Program-made: the position numbers and the translations under genes | Shown: piece by piece, positions 52,487-63,527 of the stretch | Layout of the letters: each line of letters begins with the position of its first letter | Numbering within the stretch: the stretch's first letter is position 1 | Assembly: GCA_001600695.1 (NCBI GenBank) | Contig: BCKQ01000001.1 | Location: 2,074,722 to 2,138,721 of the forward strand | Length of the DNA: 64,000 bases | Direction: 5' to 3' | Source: Ascoidea asiatica | Lineage: Eukaryota > Ascomycota > Saccharomycetes > Ascoideales > Ascoideaceae | Notes under the pieces: generated by a model | What the model was told of the DNA's origin: nothing | What the model saw: the letters and a program-made list of their open reading frames with translations, nothing else | Databases searched by the model: none

Positions 52487-55400
52487 TTAAGGTGATTTAC
52501 TACTGGGTCTCTTTTTAGTCCTAGATAAGCTTGAAAGCTTATTTGACAACTCTTTTCTTAATTTCTCTCCAAGATTTTCATCCTGAAAACCGTCAAGTTG
52601 ATACCAAAGATAATGTTTAGGTGTTCTAGTTCCTTTGCTGATTATAAAGCTCATCATATCTCGCACATATTCGGGTTTACTGACACTACTTTTCAAAATT
52701 GGTATAAATCTTTTTGGTACATCTAAAATTTGAAATGTTATTGGAGTATAAATTATTTCTGGTTCTATCGGGGTTTCCAATTTGGTAGAGTTTGTTACTA
52801 AATCTTGCTTTTTCTGGCTTGACTTTAATAATTCTGTCTTTTTAATCCTATCTGCAGCCACGCCCTCTCCTCCTTTAGAATTGTTCATTAATCTTGAACT
52901 TTTTCGTCGAGTCCCGTATAATCGACGAGTCCTTCTATGCTTAGGTTTGGAAACCCCTTTAGATTTTTCACTGAGGAGCTGCACCTTATTATTACTTTCA
53001 TCAGTAATACTTTCTTTTTCAGAGCCTTTGGAATCTCCTGTTACCAAATCACTTTTTTCATTCTGTTCAATAGAGCTTTTAGATAATGAGTCTTTCCGAT
53101 TTTCATCATCCTTATTTACAACTTTTTTAGCTTCTAAATTTGCATCGGAAGTAGATTTTGATTCCAGATCTTTGGAATTTTCTGCATTAGATTTCATTTT
53201 ATTTGAATCATTTTTTAAGTTGTTTATAGCTGGTTTCTCTTTACTTTCATCAATTAAGTTATTTTTATCAGAATTATAGTTTATTTGCTCCATTTTTGAT
53301 GTCACACTAAGATTCAAATTCGGTGTGATATCCATTTTTTCTTTTTTTACCCCATCCAACTCTTCTTTTAAAAGCTTTATTTTCTTTTGCCTTAGTTCCC
53401 ACATCCTTTCAAAGTGTTTTTTTGACTTATCATCAACGATAAGAATGAAAGAAATTGTTAATCTAAAAGTTCGATGATCTTCTTCCTCGATAACTTCAAC
53501 AATAGAATCTTTAGGTAATTCTAATCTTTCATTAGGATTCTCAAAAAACTCAAAAACAAGATCCGAACCGTTTACATATCTTTCTTGAAATTGAGTAAGC
53601 TTTTCTTCTTTTGGAGCTGTGGGTTTCTTGGGTCTGGCAGGTCTAGGTGGTTTTGGAGGTTTTGCCACCTTAGCAGGTTTAGATGGTTTTACAGCACAAA
53701 TTGGTTTTGGCTTTTGAACCTTTAAAGTATTTTTGACAACAGGCTTTGGAATTTTCATTTGCTTTTCCAACTTCACCTTATTATTCACATGAGGGATTGA
53801 AACAGAAGCCGGTTTCAAATCAGTTTTTAAACCATTTAATGAAAGTGTTGGCACACTATTTGTGATACTTCTGTTACCGTTACCGTTAAGGTTATTCACA
53901 GTAACTGAATTCTGAGATACTTGCTTTATTTGATGGGAAGTAGATGAGACTAAAAGAGGAACACTATTAGAAGTAATTCTAGACAGACTTCCGTTCACAT
54001 TCAATCTTTCTTTCTGATTTTTTAAAATAAATTGAGTTGCAGCATTTATTCGATTTGCTAAAATAATTTTTGCTTTATGAAAATAAAATTGCGGATTTTG
54101 AAAGGCATTTATCCCCATTTGTTTTGATATCTGAATATAATCCTGAAATATTCTGATTTCTTCAGGAGAAGCGGCACTTAAGGCAACCTTCTTCATCAAT
54201 GGTTTCAAAAATGGGTCGATTTTTGCAATTGAATTTAAATTTTGAATTATTATTCTATCATTAGTACTTGAACTGGATGGGGGCCGACTTTGTTGAGATT
54301 GCATAGGTCGTTTGATAACAGGTTTTATTGGCGTACTTCTGGAAATCTTATTTTCTCTATTGTTACAGGAGGGATTACTTAAATGATTTTGGGTTGCTGA
54401 ACCAATGCCGTTAGTTTTAAAATTATCTTTCTTTAAATGATTTATAGAATTTGAATTCAATGAAACCCCGTTGCTTTTGTTTACATTATTTACAATACTT
54501 TTTGGTGATATATCTTTGTTATTACTATTACCTTTATAATGGCTGGTTAATACACCATTTGATTTTGGCATTCCCACATAGTTAGCACTAGAATCTTTCA
54601 AAGGGTTTATATTTCTAATTTCATTAATATTCTTGATATTCTTAGTAATATTGTTGTAATTTGCATTTTTATGATTATCGTTAACTTGGTTAACGTTGTA
54701 AACATTTTTAACATTGTTGCTATTGTTAATATTATTAATATGGTTCATATTGTTTATTTTATTAATATTATTGGTACTATTCTTTTTATTATTTTGAATA
54801 TTTTGATTGTTTTGATTATTATTACTGATATTTGAATTATTACTATTGTTATTAGTATTATTAGTATTATAAATATTATTATTATTCTTCTTTTTGATAT
54901 TAGCAGCAGTATTCACATTTTGATTCATAGATACAACTTTAGAATCTTTCGATTTGAAGGAACCTCTATAGGAACTATCAATTTGAGTAATACTAGGTTT
55001 CTTACTACCATATGACTGATTGATTGGCTGAATAGTGGATTGAGTGATATTATGATTAATAGTATTATTGATAGTATTATTAAGAGGTTGATTGATTAAT
55101 TGTTTACTTTGTCTATTTACTGAACTGTCAAGAGGCTTAAGCCCACTTTTTTCCATAGATTTGTTGAGATTATTATTTGAAGAAATATTATTTGATTTAT
55201 TCAAAGGTTGCTTTAGTAGGCTTTTTGAGGAATTGCCTAATGGAATATTCACAGGTGTAATTATAGGAACAATAGTAGAAGAAGTTTTAAAACCTTTTCC
55301 AACAGTGTTTTGCTGCTGATTTTGGGAGATATCTTCTTTTTTTGGCTCATTTTTTTGTTCAACTTTTTGTTCACTTTTTTGCTCAATTTCTTTTTCTACT

Positions 55401-57346
55401 TTCTCCTCAAATCTTTCTTTCAATTTCTCTTTTTGTTTAAGTCTGTCTTTATTTTCTGATTTAAGTTCTGATTTAAGTTCTGATTTAAGTTCTGATTTAT
55501 GTTCCGATTTAAATTCTGATTTAGGTTCTGATTTATGTTCAGTTTTATCTTCAGGTGTATCTGCATTTTTTCCTTCATTTTTTGATTCATTTTTTAATTG
55601 ATCATTTTCTTTTAGTTTATTTTCTGATTTCTTTTCTTGATTTTTTTCCAATTTCTTTTCTGATTTATCTATAAAATTTTCTTTAGTTTCATCTTCATGC
55701 TTTTCTTCAGATTTAACTTCTGATTGAACGTTCAGTTGTTTAGATTGAAAATTATCTAGAGATCTGTCAATAAGTTTATCTTGTGAGGTTTGTTCTAATT
55801 TATCCAAATGCTTTTCAATTTTCTCATCAATAGGTTTTTCTATTTGATTTTTGATGATTTCAATTTTTTGTTTATCGATTGGTTTATTGACACGATTTGT
55901 TGTGATTGAATCTTTTGGCTCAATTATAGACTTATTGATTTTTTGATCAGTAGATTTCTGTATATGATTCTCAGTAAGTTTAATTTCTATATTATCAGTT
56001 TTTTTATCTCCAATTTTATCTTCAGTTTTAACTTCAGTTTTATTTCTAATGATTTTTTCAGGTTTATTTGAACAAATATCCTTAAGTTTATCATCGGACT
56101 CCTTATTTGAAATACTTGATTGATTATTTATTTGTTTTTCTTCAAGATTATTATCTACAAGTTTAGTTATAGATTTTTCGTCAACTTTTTCAGATAACTG
56201 AGTACTTGGTTGACTAACTAGTTTATCAGAGGAATTTTCAATTTTGGAATTTATTTTATTTGATACAAGTTCATTATCTCCAGATATATTTACAGGTTGA
56301 ATAATATTTTTTTCTTTTTCTAAAGATAAGGATTGATTGTTATTTGAAATATTTTGTAATTTTAATTTTTTTAAATCATCTTTTTTAATTTTTCTTTGTA
56401 ATTTTAAATTTCTTTTAAAATTTAAATTTTTTTCAAAGTTTTTTTCAACAGTTTCATTTTTTAAAAGAAATAATCTAATTTTAAAAAAATGAGGACCTAA
56501 TAAAATTGAACAATCACATAATTTATTCATTTTTTCTCTGATATTTATATTTATATTCAAATTGTTATTAGTATTGTTAATAGTAGGAGTGGTAGGGGTG
56601 AGAGTGGGAGTAGGAGTATTATTAGAATTAGAATTATTATTATTATTATTATTATCATTATCTGAAGTAATATTAGTGGTATTAGTAATATTATTTTCAA
56701 TTTTATTTAAATTATTGAATTTTAATTGTTTTGATAATTTTTTTGACCAAAATAATTTAAATAAATAATTTTTTGAATTATTTAAATAATTTGATCTTGA
56801 AATTATTAAAGAATTATATAATATTGAAGAATCTTTAATTGATAATGGATTTTTAAGTAAATTATAATTTGGTTTCTCATTTAGTGATTTTGATATAGGT
56901 AAATTATTATTCAATAGTTTGAAAGGTCTATTTTCATCAATTATCATAACATTTTTGTTATTGGAGTTATTGATGTTATTGGAAATATTATTGGGGTTAT
57001 TATGGGGAATATTATCAATTTTATTTTCGATTTTAACTTTAATTTTATTTTTATTGTCATTAAGAATATCATTATCATTATCATTGTTATTGCCATTGAA
57101 TTTAGTATTTTTATTGGTAATTGCAATCGCACTAGTATTATTAATACTGGTATTAGTATTGCTAGTTTTGTTGTTCGTATTGGTTTTAATATTCGAAATT
57201 GAGATTTTGTCATTTCCATTCGAAATGGATGTATTGATGTTTCTTCTTTTATTAGAATCATCATTTATATTTATATTATTATTGTTATTATTATGATTAC
57301 TTGAAATTAAGAGTGAGGATGAATTTCGTTTTCTACTTGGAGGCAT
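52487..57346 (-). CDS. SWC3: SWR1-complex subunit Swc3 (greatly enlarged)
   Basis: Non-catalytic subunit of the SWR1 remodeler that deposits H2A.Z. 1619 residues against 625 in Saccharomyces. N-terminal Swc3 domain, about 138-310: ENRPFKLLNNNLPISKS, SILYNSLIISRSNYLN, KLFWSKKLS, REKMNKLCDCSILLGPHF then FKIRLFLLKNETVEK. Then comes about 700 residues of Lys/Glu/Ser/Asn-rich low complexity, including KSELKSELKSE repeats near 620, and Asn-rich spacers. A conserved helical block lies near 1055-1120 (KIDPFLKPLMKKVALSAASP, EIRIFQDYIQISKQMG). C-terminal block from about 1245: TQFQERYVNGSDLVFEFFEN, PKDSIVEVIEEEDHRTF, then TPITFQILDVPKRF and LWYQLDGFQDENLG near the end. Order and sequences match Swc3. 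The expansion is mostly acidic/basic low complexity. Confidence 0.92.
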   Translation of the reverse strand: MPPSRKRNSSSLLISSNHNNNNNNININDDSNKRRNINTSISNGNDKISISNIKTNTNNKTSNTNTSINNTSAIAITNKNTKFNGNNNDNDNDILNDNKNKIKVKIENKIDNIPHNNPNNISNNINNSNNKNVMIIDENRPFKLLNNNLPISKSLNEKPNYNLLKNPLSIKDSSILYNSLIISRSNYLNNSKNYLFKLFWSKKLSKQLKFNNLNKIENNITNTTNITSDNDNNNNNNNSNSNNTPTPTLTPTTPTINNTNNNLNININIREKMNKLCDCSILLGPHFFKIRLFLLKNETVEKNFEKNLNFKRNLKLQRKIKKDDLKKLKLQNISNNNQSLSLEKEKNIIQPVNISGDNELVSNKINSKIENSSDKLVSQPSTQLSEKVDEKSITKLVDNNLEEKQINNQSSISNKESDDKLKDICSNKPEKIIRNKTEVKTEDKIGDKKTDNIEIKLTENHIQKSTDQKINKSIIEPKDSITTNRVNKPIDKQKIEIIKNQIEKPIDEKIEKHLDKLEQTSQDKLIDRSLDNFQSKQLNVQSEVKSEEKHEDETKENFIDKSEKKLEKNQEKKSENKLKENDQLKNESKNEGKNADTPEDKTEHKSEPKSEFKSEHKSELKSELKSELKSENKDRLKQKEKLKERFEEKVEKEIEQKSEQKVEQKNEPKKEDISQNQQQNTVGKGFKTSSTIVPIITPVNIPLGNSSKSLLKQPLNKSNNISSNNNLNKSMEKSGLKPLDSSVNRQSKQLINQPLNNTINNTINHNITQSTIQPINQSYGSKKPSITQIDSSYRGSFKSKDSKVVSMNQNVNTAANIKKKNNNNIYNTNNTNNNSNNSNISNNNQNNQNIQNNKKNSTNNINKINNMNHINNINNSNNVKNVYNVNQVNDNHKNANYNNITKNIKNINEIRNINPLKDSSANYVGMPKSNGVLTSHYKGNSNNKDISPKSIVNNVNKSNGVSLNSNSINHLKKDNFKTNGIGSATQNHLSNPSCNNRENKISRSTPIKPVIKRPMQSQQSRPPSSSSTNDRIIIQNLNSIAKIDPFLKPLMKKVALSAASPEEIRIFQDYIQISKQMGINAFQNPQFYFHKAKIILANRINAATQFILKNQKERLNVNGSLSRITSNSVPLLVSSTSHQIKQVSQNSVTVNNLNGNGNRSITNSVPTLSLNGLKTDLKPASVSIPHVNNKVKLEKQMKIPKPVVKNTLKVQKPKPICAVKPSKPAKVAKPPKPPRPARPKKPTAPKEEKLTQFQERYVNGSDLVFEFFENPNERLELPKDSIVEVIEEEDHRTFRLTISFILIVDDKSKKHFERMWELRQKKIKLLKEELDGVKKEKMDITPNLNLSVTSKMEQINYNSDKNNLIDESKEKPAINNLKNDSNKMKSNAENSKDLESKSTSDANLEAKKVVNKDDENRKDSLSKSSIEQNEKSDLVTGDSKGSEKESITDESNNKVQLLSEKSKGVSKPKHRRTRRLYGTRRKSSRLMNNSKGGEGVAADRIKKTELLKSSQKKQDLVTNSTKLETPIEPEIIYTPITFQILDVPKRFIPILKSSVSKPEYVRDMMSFIISKGTRTPKHYLWYQLDGFQDENLGEKLRKELSNKLSSLSRTKKRPSSKSP

Positions 57347-58404
57347 AACTCTTTAATGGGTAGTATAAGAGATAATTTTAGTGAAATCCATATATATATA
57401 TATTATTATATATTATTATATATATAATAAAATACAGAAATATAGAATATAAAAATGAAGAATTAAAGATATAATATTATATAATATAATGAAATATGAT
57501 AAAATATGATATTAAATGAAATAATTTGTATATACAGGCTGAAATTTATTTCAGATAGTTATATTTGATCAATTGAATATATTGGAATTATAGATAAAGC
57601 CCTTTATATTAAGATAATGGTGGAAAAGACGAAAAAGGTGAAAAAGGTGAAAAAGACGAATGAATTGAAGAAAATGGTAACAGAAAGTAAACAAAGCAAA
57701 TAAGCAACATTGAAGAGAGAAAACTGAGAAAAGACACAAAACTCAGGCAAAACTACAAAGAAAAAGAGAGAGCGAGCAGCAGTGGCGGGAGTGGCAACGA
57801 TCAGGAAAAGTTTTCACAGAGCACGGCAACCCCTCAAAGAAGAGGTCTACATCACGTTTTCCGTTTCTGGATGAACCTCCGAATGGATGAATGATGACTA
57901 ATCCACGTCTTTTTAACCGTTTTTTCGGATACGATGTATCCGATAAAATTAAGTTATTAATGATCCTAAAAATAAGGTTATTTCTATGGATTAAAAGAAA
58001 ATAAGATATATTATCAATTTTACATTATTAATCTTTATTATTTTTTGGGAGAATAATACACAATGAAATTACTATTGTGCTGTTTCCATCGACTCTGAAG
58101 ATATTTTAGATCATAATATTACTAATATTCTTATTCCATGATTTATTTCCTGGTGTTCAATTGATTATTACTCTAACTTTTCTGAAACGATGATTCTTGA
58201 TAATGATTATCAATAATGATATTGATGGTGATAACCAAAGATTGTTTTTAATCTTGCGGATGAATTCCTTTCAATTATTGTAAAAGAGTATAAGTTTCAA
58301 TTGAAAATCAGTTTTTCCCAATGATACTGGTTTTGATTTAATATATTCATTATAAAAAGATTTTGATACTCGATTAATCAATTAGTTAATAAATAAATTA
58401 CCAA
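57347..58404. other. Intergenic region upstream of SWC3
   Basis: About 1060 bases. TA repeats near 57390-57425 and an A+T leader for SWC3, a small CTGAAA/TTTCAG inverted repeat near 57539-57554, and a GC-rich island at about 57770-57860. No ORF seen before the pseudogene. Confidence 0.5.
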
Positions 58405-59523
58405 AATTACTTCAAAAGGTACGGTGTTAAAAACTGGTTGTAATGAATTTATTGGATTACATATTGTAAATTTATTACTTGAAAATAATTATTCAGTTAT
58501 TGGAACAATGAGATCTAAAATTGATTCAATTTCAATTTTAAATAACTTTAATAATAAAAATTTAAAAATATAAATTTTTAAAGATATAAAAAATCCTTTA
58601 TATTTTGAAAATTTATTTATTAAATATCCTGAATTTGATTATGTTTTACATACAGCTTTTCCCGTTAATGATCCCAATGAAAATAAAAATAATAATAATA
58701 TATTTAACCGTGAAAAAGCTTTCTTAAAACCAGCTTTAAAAGGAACTTTATCAATCTTGAATTCAACAAAAAATCTTGGTAAAAATGTTAAAGAATTTAT
58801 TTTAACTTCTTCAGTTGGAACTTGTTTAAATTTGGATTAAATAGGTGATAAATTTTTCATTGCTAATGAATCAAGTTGGAATCAAATGTTATGGTCATTA
58901 TCGAAAAGGAAGTTATTACAACTTATGCAGCTAAAAAACTGCTGCTGAAAAAGCTGCTTGGGATTTTATCAAAGCAAATCAAATTGTAAGTAAAATAAAT
59001 CTTTATTTTTCAACAGTTAATTTCCTTTTAAGTTCTTGGTCTACAATTTTTCGATGATGTATTTGAAAAAAAATAAAAAATTAAATTTATCAAATGAAAT
59101 TTATCAAATGAAATTTATAATCAAATTTTAAGTTCAAATTCAAATGATAAAGATTTTAAAATTAGTTTAACAAATTCAATTATTGATTTTAGAGATTTTG
59201 CTAAATTTCATTTAATTTCAATTGAAAATAGAAAAACTGATAGTAAAAGATTAATTGCATCTCCAATTACAATTCCAAATGATTTAAATTCAATTTTTTT
59301 TGGTCAAAAACTTTTAAATATTATTCATAATCAATTTCCTGAATTAAATAATAAAATTTCAAAAGGTTTTCCAGAAGGTGAAATCAATGAAAAAGTTTTG
59401 GATTCTGTTTTTTATATTGTTTTATCAAAATTTCTTGAATTAGTTGATTTTAAATTAATCGGTCTTGAAACTACTCTTCATGATTTCTACAAACAAATTT
59501 TAGATCATCAAACTAAAATCTAG
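58405..59523 (+). pseudogene. Decayed GRE2-like NADPH-dependent reductase
   Basis: Fragments of a short-chain reductase of the methylglyoxal/dihydroflavonol reductase family (GRE2 group) are read across about 1.1 kb, in order but in several frames. The N-terminal Rossmann segment reads GCNEFIGLHIVNLLLENNYS where an intact enzyme has GxNGFI; VLHTAFPVN follows, then ALKGTLSILNSTKN, VKEFILTSS, a catalytic-type TYAAKKxAAEKAAWDFI, AVNPV-like remnant SSW, DFRDFAKFHLISIE, SKRLIASPITIP, LLNIIHNQFPEL and a C-terminal FKLIGLETTLHDFYKQIL ending at a TAG at 59521-59523. Breaks seen: in-frame TAA near 58570, TAA near 58840, a frameshift in the A run just before AAEKAAW (near 58935), another near 59033 and stops in the following AT stretch. 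No start ATG. It is a pseudogene, not an intron-bearing gene, since no splice signals fit. Confidence 0.88.
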
Positions 59524-59960
59524 CTTTCATAATTACTAAGTAATTGAAACTGAATAAATAAATAAATGAATAAATACTAAACAGCTAAATTATCTTAATT
59601 AAACGACTATCACGTGCTCTTGCTATCAGTAAAATCAACACTTTGTTACTGTTACCGTACTTCAAAGATACCAAAATAACCATTTGTGCAGCAGCGTGGC
59701 CTCGGGACTGTCTGTTCCTCCAATCGCAGTCGTAGTTCAAAATGAAAACTGATTTAGGCTGATTATTCATCAAAACCATCTCTGGAAGCAGAAAAACCAT
59801 ATAAAAACAGAATTGTATTTTCGCGATTTCATCGCCATCATCATCAATAGAATCTTCATTACTATCCATTTAAGACTATTATTAAAGTATATAAACTAAT
59901 TAAACTTACTAAAGTTATCAATCTAAATTTCAAATATAGCCATTATCAGATTAATTAATC
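59524..59960. other. Intergenic region upstream of REI1
   Basis: About 440 bases. A GC-containing patch at about 59600-59860 has CACGTG at 59611-59616. A minus-strand frame of 94 codons with a true ATG (59869-59585) has a DSNEDSIDDDGDE beginning but no family I know and codon use unlike its neighbours; treated as unproven. Confidence 0.4.
59611..59616. promoter_or_regulatory. CACGTG palindrome upstream of REI1
   Basis: CACGTG within TATCACGTGCTC, 345 bases before the REI1 ATG. Candidate Cbf1/bHLH site, recurrent in intergenic regions of this window. Confidence 0.4.
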
Positions 59961-61703
59961 ATGGCTTATTCAATCAATCATATTAATCATGCTGCAAACT
60001 TATCTTCTTCAATCTCCTCAAGCCCATTATTTTCAGTTAATTCAACTTTAAATTCAAATTTATTTACTTGTATTTCTTGTAATGTAAAATTCATTGATAG
60101 ATTAACTCAAAGAGATCATTTTAAATGTGATTGGCATAGATATAATTTAAAAAGAAGAGTATCAAATTTATCTCCAATTTCTCAAGAAATTTATATTCAA
60201 AAAATTAAATTAATTGATTTAGATCAAAATGATAAAATTGATAGTAATTCAATGGAAGATGAATACGGCTTTGCAATTCCAGTTAGAAAAGTTAAAAATA
60301 ATTCTTCAAAAAATATTAATTATAAATTAAATAATAATAATCAATTTCGTTTACAAAATTCAAATTTGAAAAAAAATTTATTAAAAAAAAATTTACTTAA
60401 TAGAGGAAGATTTGATATTCAAAATAATCAATTTGAAAATGCAAGAGATCCAAGTCCTGCAAATTCTGAATTTTCAACTTTTTCATTATCCGATCCTCAT
60501 ATTTCAAAAAATTCTTCACTTTCTAGATCAATTTTAAATTCAGATTCAATTTCAAAAAAAAATAAAAACAAATCAATTAAATCAAACGACTTACTTGGTT
60601 TTGATATTGAAACTGAAAGTGAATTATATACTGATACAGAAACTGATACCGATACTGATAACTTTTATAATGATAATTTACGTTCAATGTCTCCTGTAAA
60701 TAGTCTTGCTAACTTGAATATTAATGATCCCAATGATTATTCCCAATTAACTGTAATTTTGTCAAATACAAATTCAAACTTTTCAACAACTGATTTATTA
60801 TCATTAAATGATACCAATGAAATAGAAATTAAAAATAATAGTGAAATAGGATCAGAAATTGAAACCGAAACTGAAACTGAGGCAGAAGCTGAAATTTATA
60901 TAGATAACAAAATTTATGATAAAAATTTTAACTTGATTAGAAAAAAACAAAATAAATTACCTCTTGAAAATGAAATAGTTCCTATTAATCAATGCATGCT
61001 ATGCAATTTAAGAGATGATTCATTCAATTCAAATGATTTAAATTCTCTTAATTTTTATAAAAATCATTTATTTCTATCTCATGGTTTATTCATACCAATT
61101 GAATTAAATTTAAATTTATTTATCAATAATTTTTTAAAAAAGAAAATTATCAATGAAAAAATTTGTTTAATTTGTAAATTTAAATCAACAACAATTAATG
61201 GTATTAGAAATCATTTAAAAGATAAAAATCATTTATATATTCCATTTGAAACTATAAATCAAAGAAGAAATTTTGTATCTTTTTATAATCATCAAAGTGA
61301 TTTTTTAAATTCTTATTCAGTTGTTAATATTGATAAATCAGGAACTGAATTAACTTTACCAAATGGGAGTAAAGTTGGTAATAGATTAATGTCAAAATAT
61401 TATAAACAATATATTCCAGAATCTTTTTCCCAATCTGATAATTTTAAAACTATTAAAGATATACAAAATGATGATAATAATAATCATAAAAGTAATCATA
61501 ATCATATTCTTAATAAAAATAGTAGCCAATTGGTTAAGCAAGATAAAAAGGATAAAAAAGATAAGAATAAGTTTAAAGGAAAAGGATATAAAGTAGGTGA
61601 TCGTTCAACCAAAGATGGCGAGGGAAATAAATCTCTTAATTCCGAATTCAATAATTATAGAAAGACAAATTATTTGAAACATTTAAGGGAAAGAGAACGA
61701 TAA
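59961..61703 (+). CDS. REI1: Cytoplasmic pre-60S factor Rei1
   Basis: C2H2 zinc-finger protein that acts late in 60S ribosomal-subunit maturation, in the cytoplasm, for Arx1 recycling. 580 residues (393 in Saccharomyces). First finger FTCISCNVKFIDRLTQRDHFKCDWHRYNLKRRV near residues 34-66 (Cys-x2-Cys and His-x4-His, with the conserved HYKSDWHRYN-type register). A second finger near 348 (QCMLCN ... NFYKNHLFLSHG), then ICLICKFKSTTINGIRNHL near 398. The conserved tail block SGTELTLPNGSKVGNRLMSKYYKQ near 455 follows. The expansion is low complexity between fingers 1 and 2, with TETDTDTDTD and ETETETEAEAE repeats. Start ATG is the first. Identification is firm from the finger order and tail block. 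Confidence 0.94.
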   Translation: MAYSINHINHAANLSSSISSSPLFSVNSTLNSNLFTCISCNVKFIDRLTQRDHFKCDWHRYNLKRRVSNLSPISQEIYIQKIKLIDLDQNDKIDSNSMEDEYGFAIPVRKVKNNSSKNINYKLNNNNQFRLQNSNLKKNLLKKNLLNRGRFDIQNNQFENARDPSPANSEFSTFSLSDPHISKNSSLSRSILNSDSISKKNKNKSIKSNDLLGFDIETESELYTDTETDTDTDNFYNDNLRSMSPVNSLANLNINDPNDYSQLTVILSNTNSNFSTTDLLSLNDTNEIEIKNNSEIGSEIETETETEAEAEIYIDNKIYDKNFNLIRKKQNKLPLENEIVPINQCMLCNLRDDSFNSNDLNSLNFYKNHLFLSHGLFIPIELNLNLFINNFLKKKIINEKICLICKFKSTTINGIRNHLKDKNHLYIPFETINQRRNFVSFYNHQSDFLNSYSVVNIDKSGTELTLPNGSKVGNRLMSKYYKQYIPESFSQSDNFKTIKDIQNDDNNNHKSNHNHILNKNSSQLVKQDKKDKKDKNKFKGKGYKVGDRSTKDGEGNKSLNSEFNNYRKTNYLKHLRERER

Positions 61704-63527
61704 TTATTCTTGATTAACCTCAACTTGAACTTACTATTTTTCATATGTTTAGTAATTTCGTTGTGTAATTTAACTTTAACATGTTTCTTTTAAATTTCAA
61801 TTCTTTTATTTCTTATCATCCCTCATAAAATCTCAAATGTGGTTCTTATTTTTAATGAAACTAAATACATTTTTATAAACTTTTTTTATTATTTGTATAA
61901 ACTATTTTTTTACTGCCAAAAGGGTTACTTGATAAGGCTCAGTGGTATAGTTAAATCTATTTCTACTAAAGTTCATAAAAATATTATATTACGATAATTT
62001 TGTGATTTGTTTAATAATATTCCACGCTATTCTATTAAATTGAACAAAACAATTATATTTCTCAGAATTTAAAAATAAGATATCTGCACTCGGCTTTTAA
62101 TTCTATAATCATTAATAATTGAAACTTTGTTAGATTCTTTGAGATATTGAGATTCTTTAAAATATAAGTGATTGATTCTCTTTTATGATGGTTGACTATA
62201 AATAACTTTTAATTCTTTTTTGATTTATTGTTTCTCTTTTTTGCATTATTATTACATCAAGGCAATAATGATAAAGTTGAATGGATTAGTATATTTTTTA
62301 TTATTTTTATGGCTATTTCTGATGAATAAAAAAAGTTTATAGATGTAATAATAGGATCTAAGTTATAAAACCTAAAAATATGGGGTAGCGAAATTTGGTA
62401 AACTTTTCTACGAAGTTTCAAAAATTGGGATTGTAGCTGCTGCAACAGATTTGATTTTTCATTTGCATTACAGATTAAGCACAAACAATTTTGCCAATAA
62501 CTGAGAATTAAAAAAAGTATAATAATCTTACTAGAAAGGTTAGACTTAGTTGTTGTCAATAAAACTACTTGCTGATTATTCTCATTCTATCAAGCATAAG
62601 CAAATACTTTTGATCTTTTTTGAAGAATCGAGGCAGTTAGTTATTAATGCTGTTTCTTTTTTCTCAGATATTGTATGGTGCGTTGTTTCATTAAAACCAT
62701 CAAAGTTGATTATTGGAAATTTTACGAAAAGGAAAAAGAGCTAAAAATATGTTCAGGGTCATTAAGGGAGGGCTGAATCTGAAATAAAAAATTAATGTGA
62801 AAGTAAAGATTTTTTTCTGTTTTCCTGAATGTTCAATTATATTTCCACTTACTATAGTCTATTTTGAATTAAATATATTTGTTACATTTGCATTTTGGTT
62901 TTGAATGCGTATATGGGCTTGATTTGAGCCATTGACCTAAATTATTCGACAAATATAAATACTTTTCAAGAAAAAAAAAAGAGCATTTATTTTAGATTGA
63001 AGTTTATATGAAGAAGGCTGAAAACTAGTTATATATTTTTTATTAATTCTTTTCTTGTAGCTTAGTAAAAGTTTTTGCAGCTTAGATTTGATTCTGGTTG
63101 ATTTTCAGCTAGAGCTTTACTATAAATTTTCAAACAAATTTATTATTTGTTTTCAATAGAAATCTCTTAGTACCGGATGAAATATTCATGCTTTCTTTGA
63201 GCATTTTTTAATTGAGACTTTATTCGTTTATTCGCTTTTTCGTTTTTTCGTTTTTTCGTTTTTATGTGCGGATATTTAAGTTTCTGAATATTCTAGCTTT
63301 TTTTGAAAATGGGCTAATAAATAAATATTTAGACAAAATTCAATGAAAGAAATACCAAAAAATTTATTTTCTTCCTTTCATCATTTTGCTTTATTTACAA
63401 TTGAATTTCTCTTTATAGAGTGCTTTGAAAACTCGATTATATTCAAAGAAGCTCAACCAAAATCATCTCTACGAGCGCTATAAAGGTTAATCACATTTTA
63501 AAAAGGCTCTGATACTTTAAATTGAAA
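61704..63527. other. Long intergenic region downstream of REI1
   Basis: About 1820 bases, A+T-rich without a GC island. A Box-A-like GGCTCAGTGG at 61936-61945, within a tRNA D-arm-like stretch, has no matching Box B and is probably a relic. A minus-strand 100-codon frame (62257-62559) starts with TTG, and a plus-strand frame (62550-62744) does too; neither is credible. Confidence 0.5.

Noticed and set aside
52782-53279. A 165-codon antisense frame over SWC3
   Set aside because: Shadow of the conserved sense-strand SWC3 sequence.
59585-59869. A 94-codon minus-strand ATG frame before REI1
   Set aside because: True ATG, but no known family, unusual codons for this genome, and it overlaps a CACGTG-bearing promoter patch; left unproven.
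62257-62744. Two opposed frames of 64-100 codons after REI1
   Set aside because: Both start with TTG; the signal-peptide-like start of one is produced by T/A-rich sequence.
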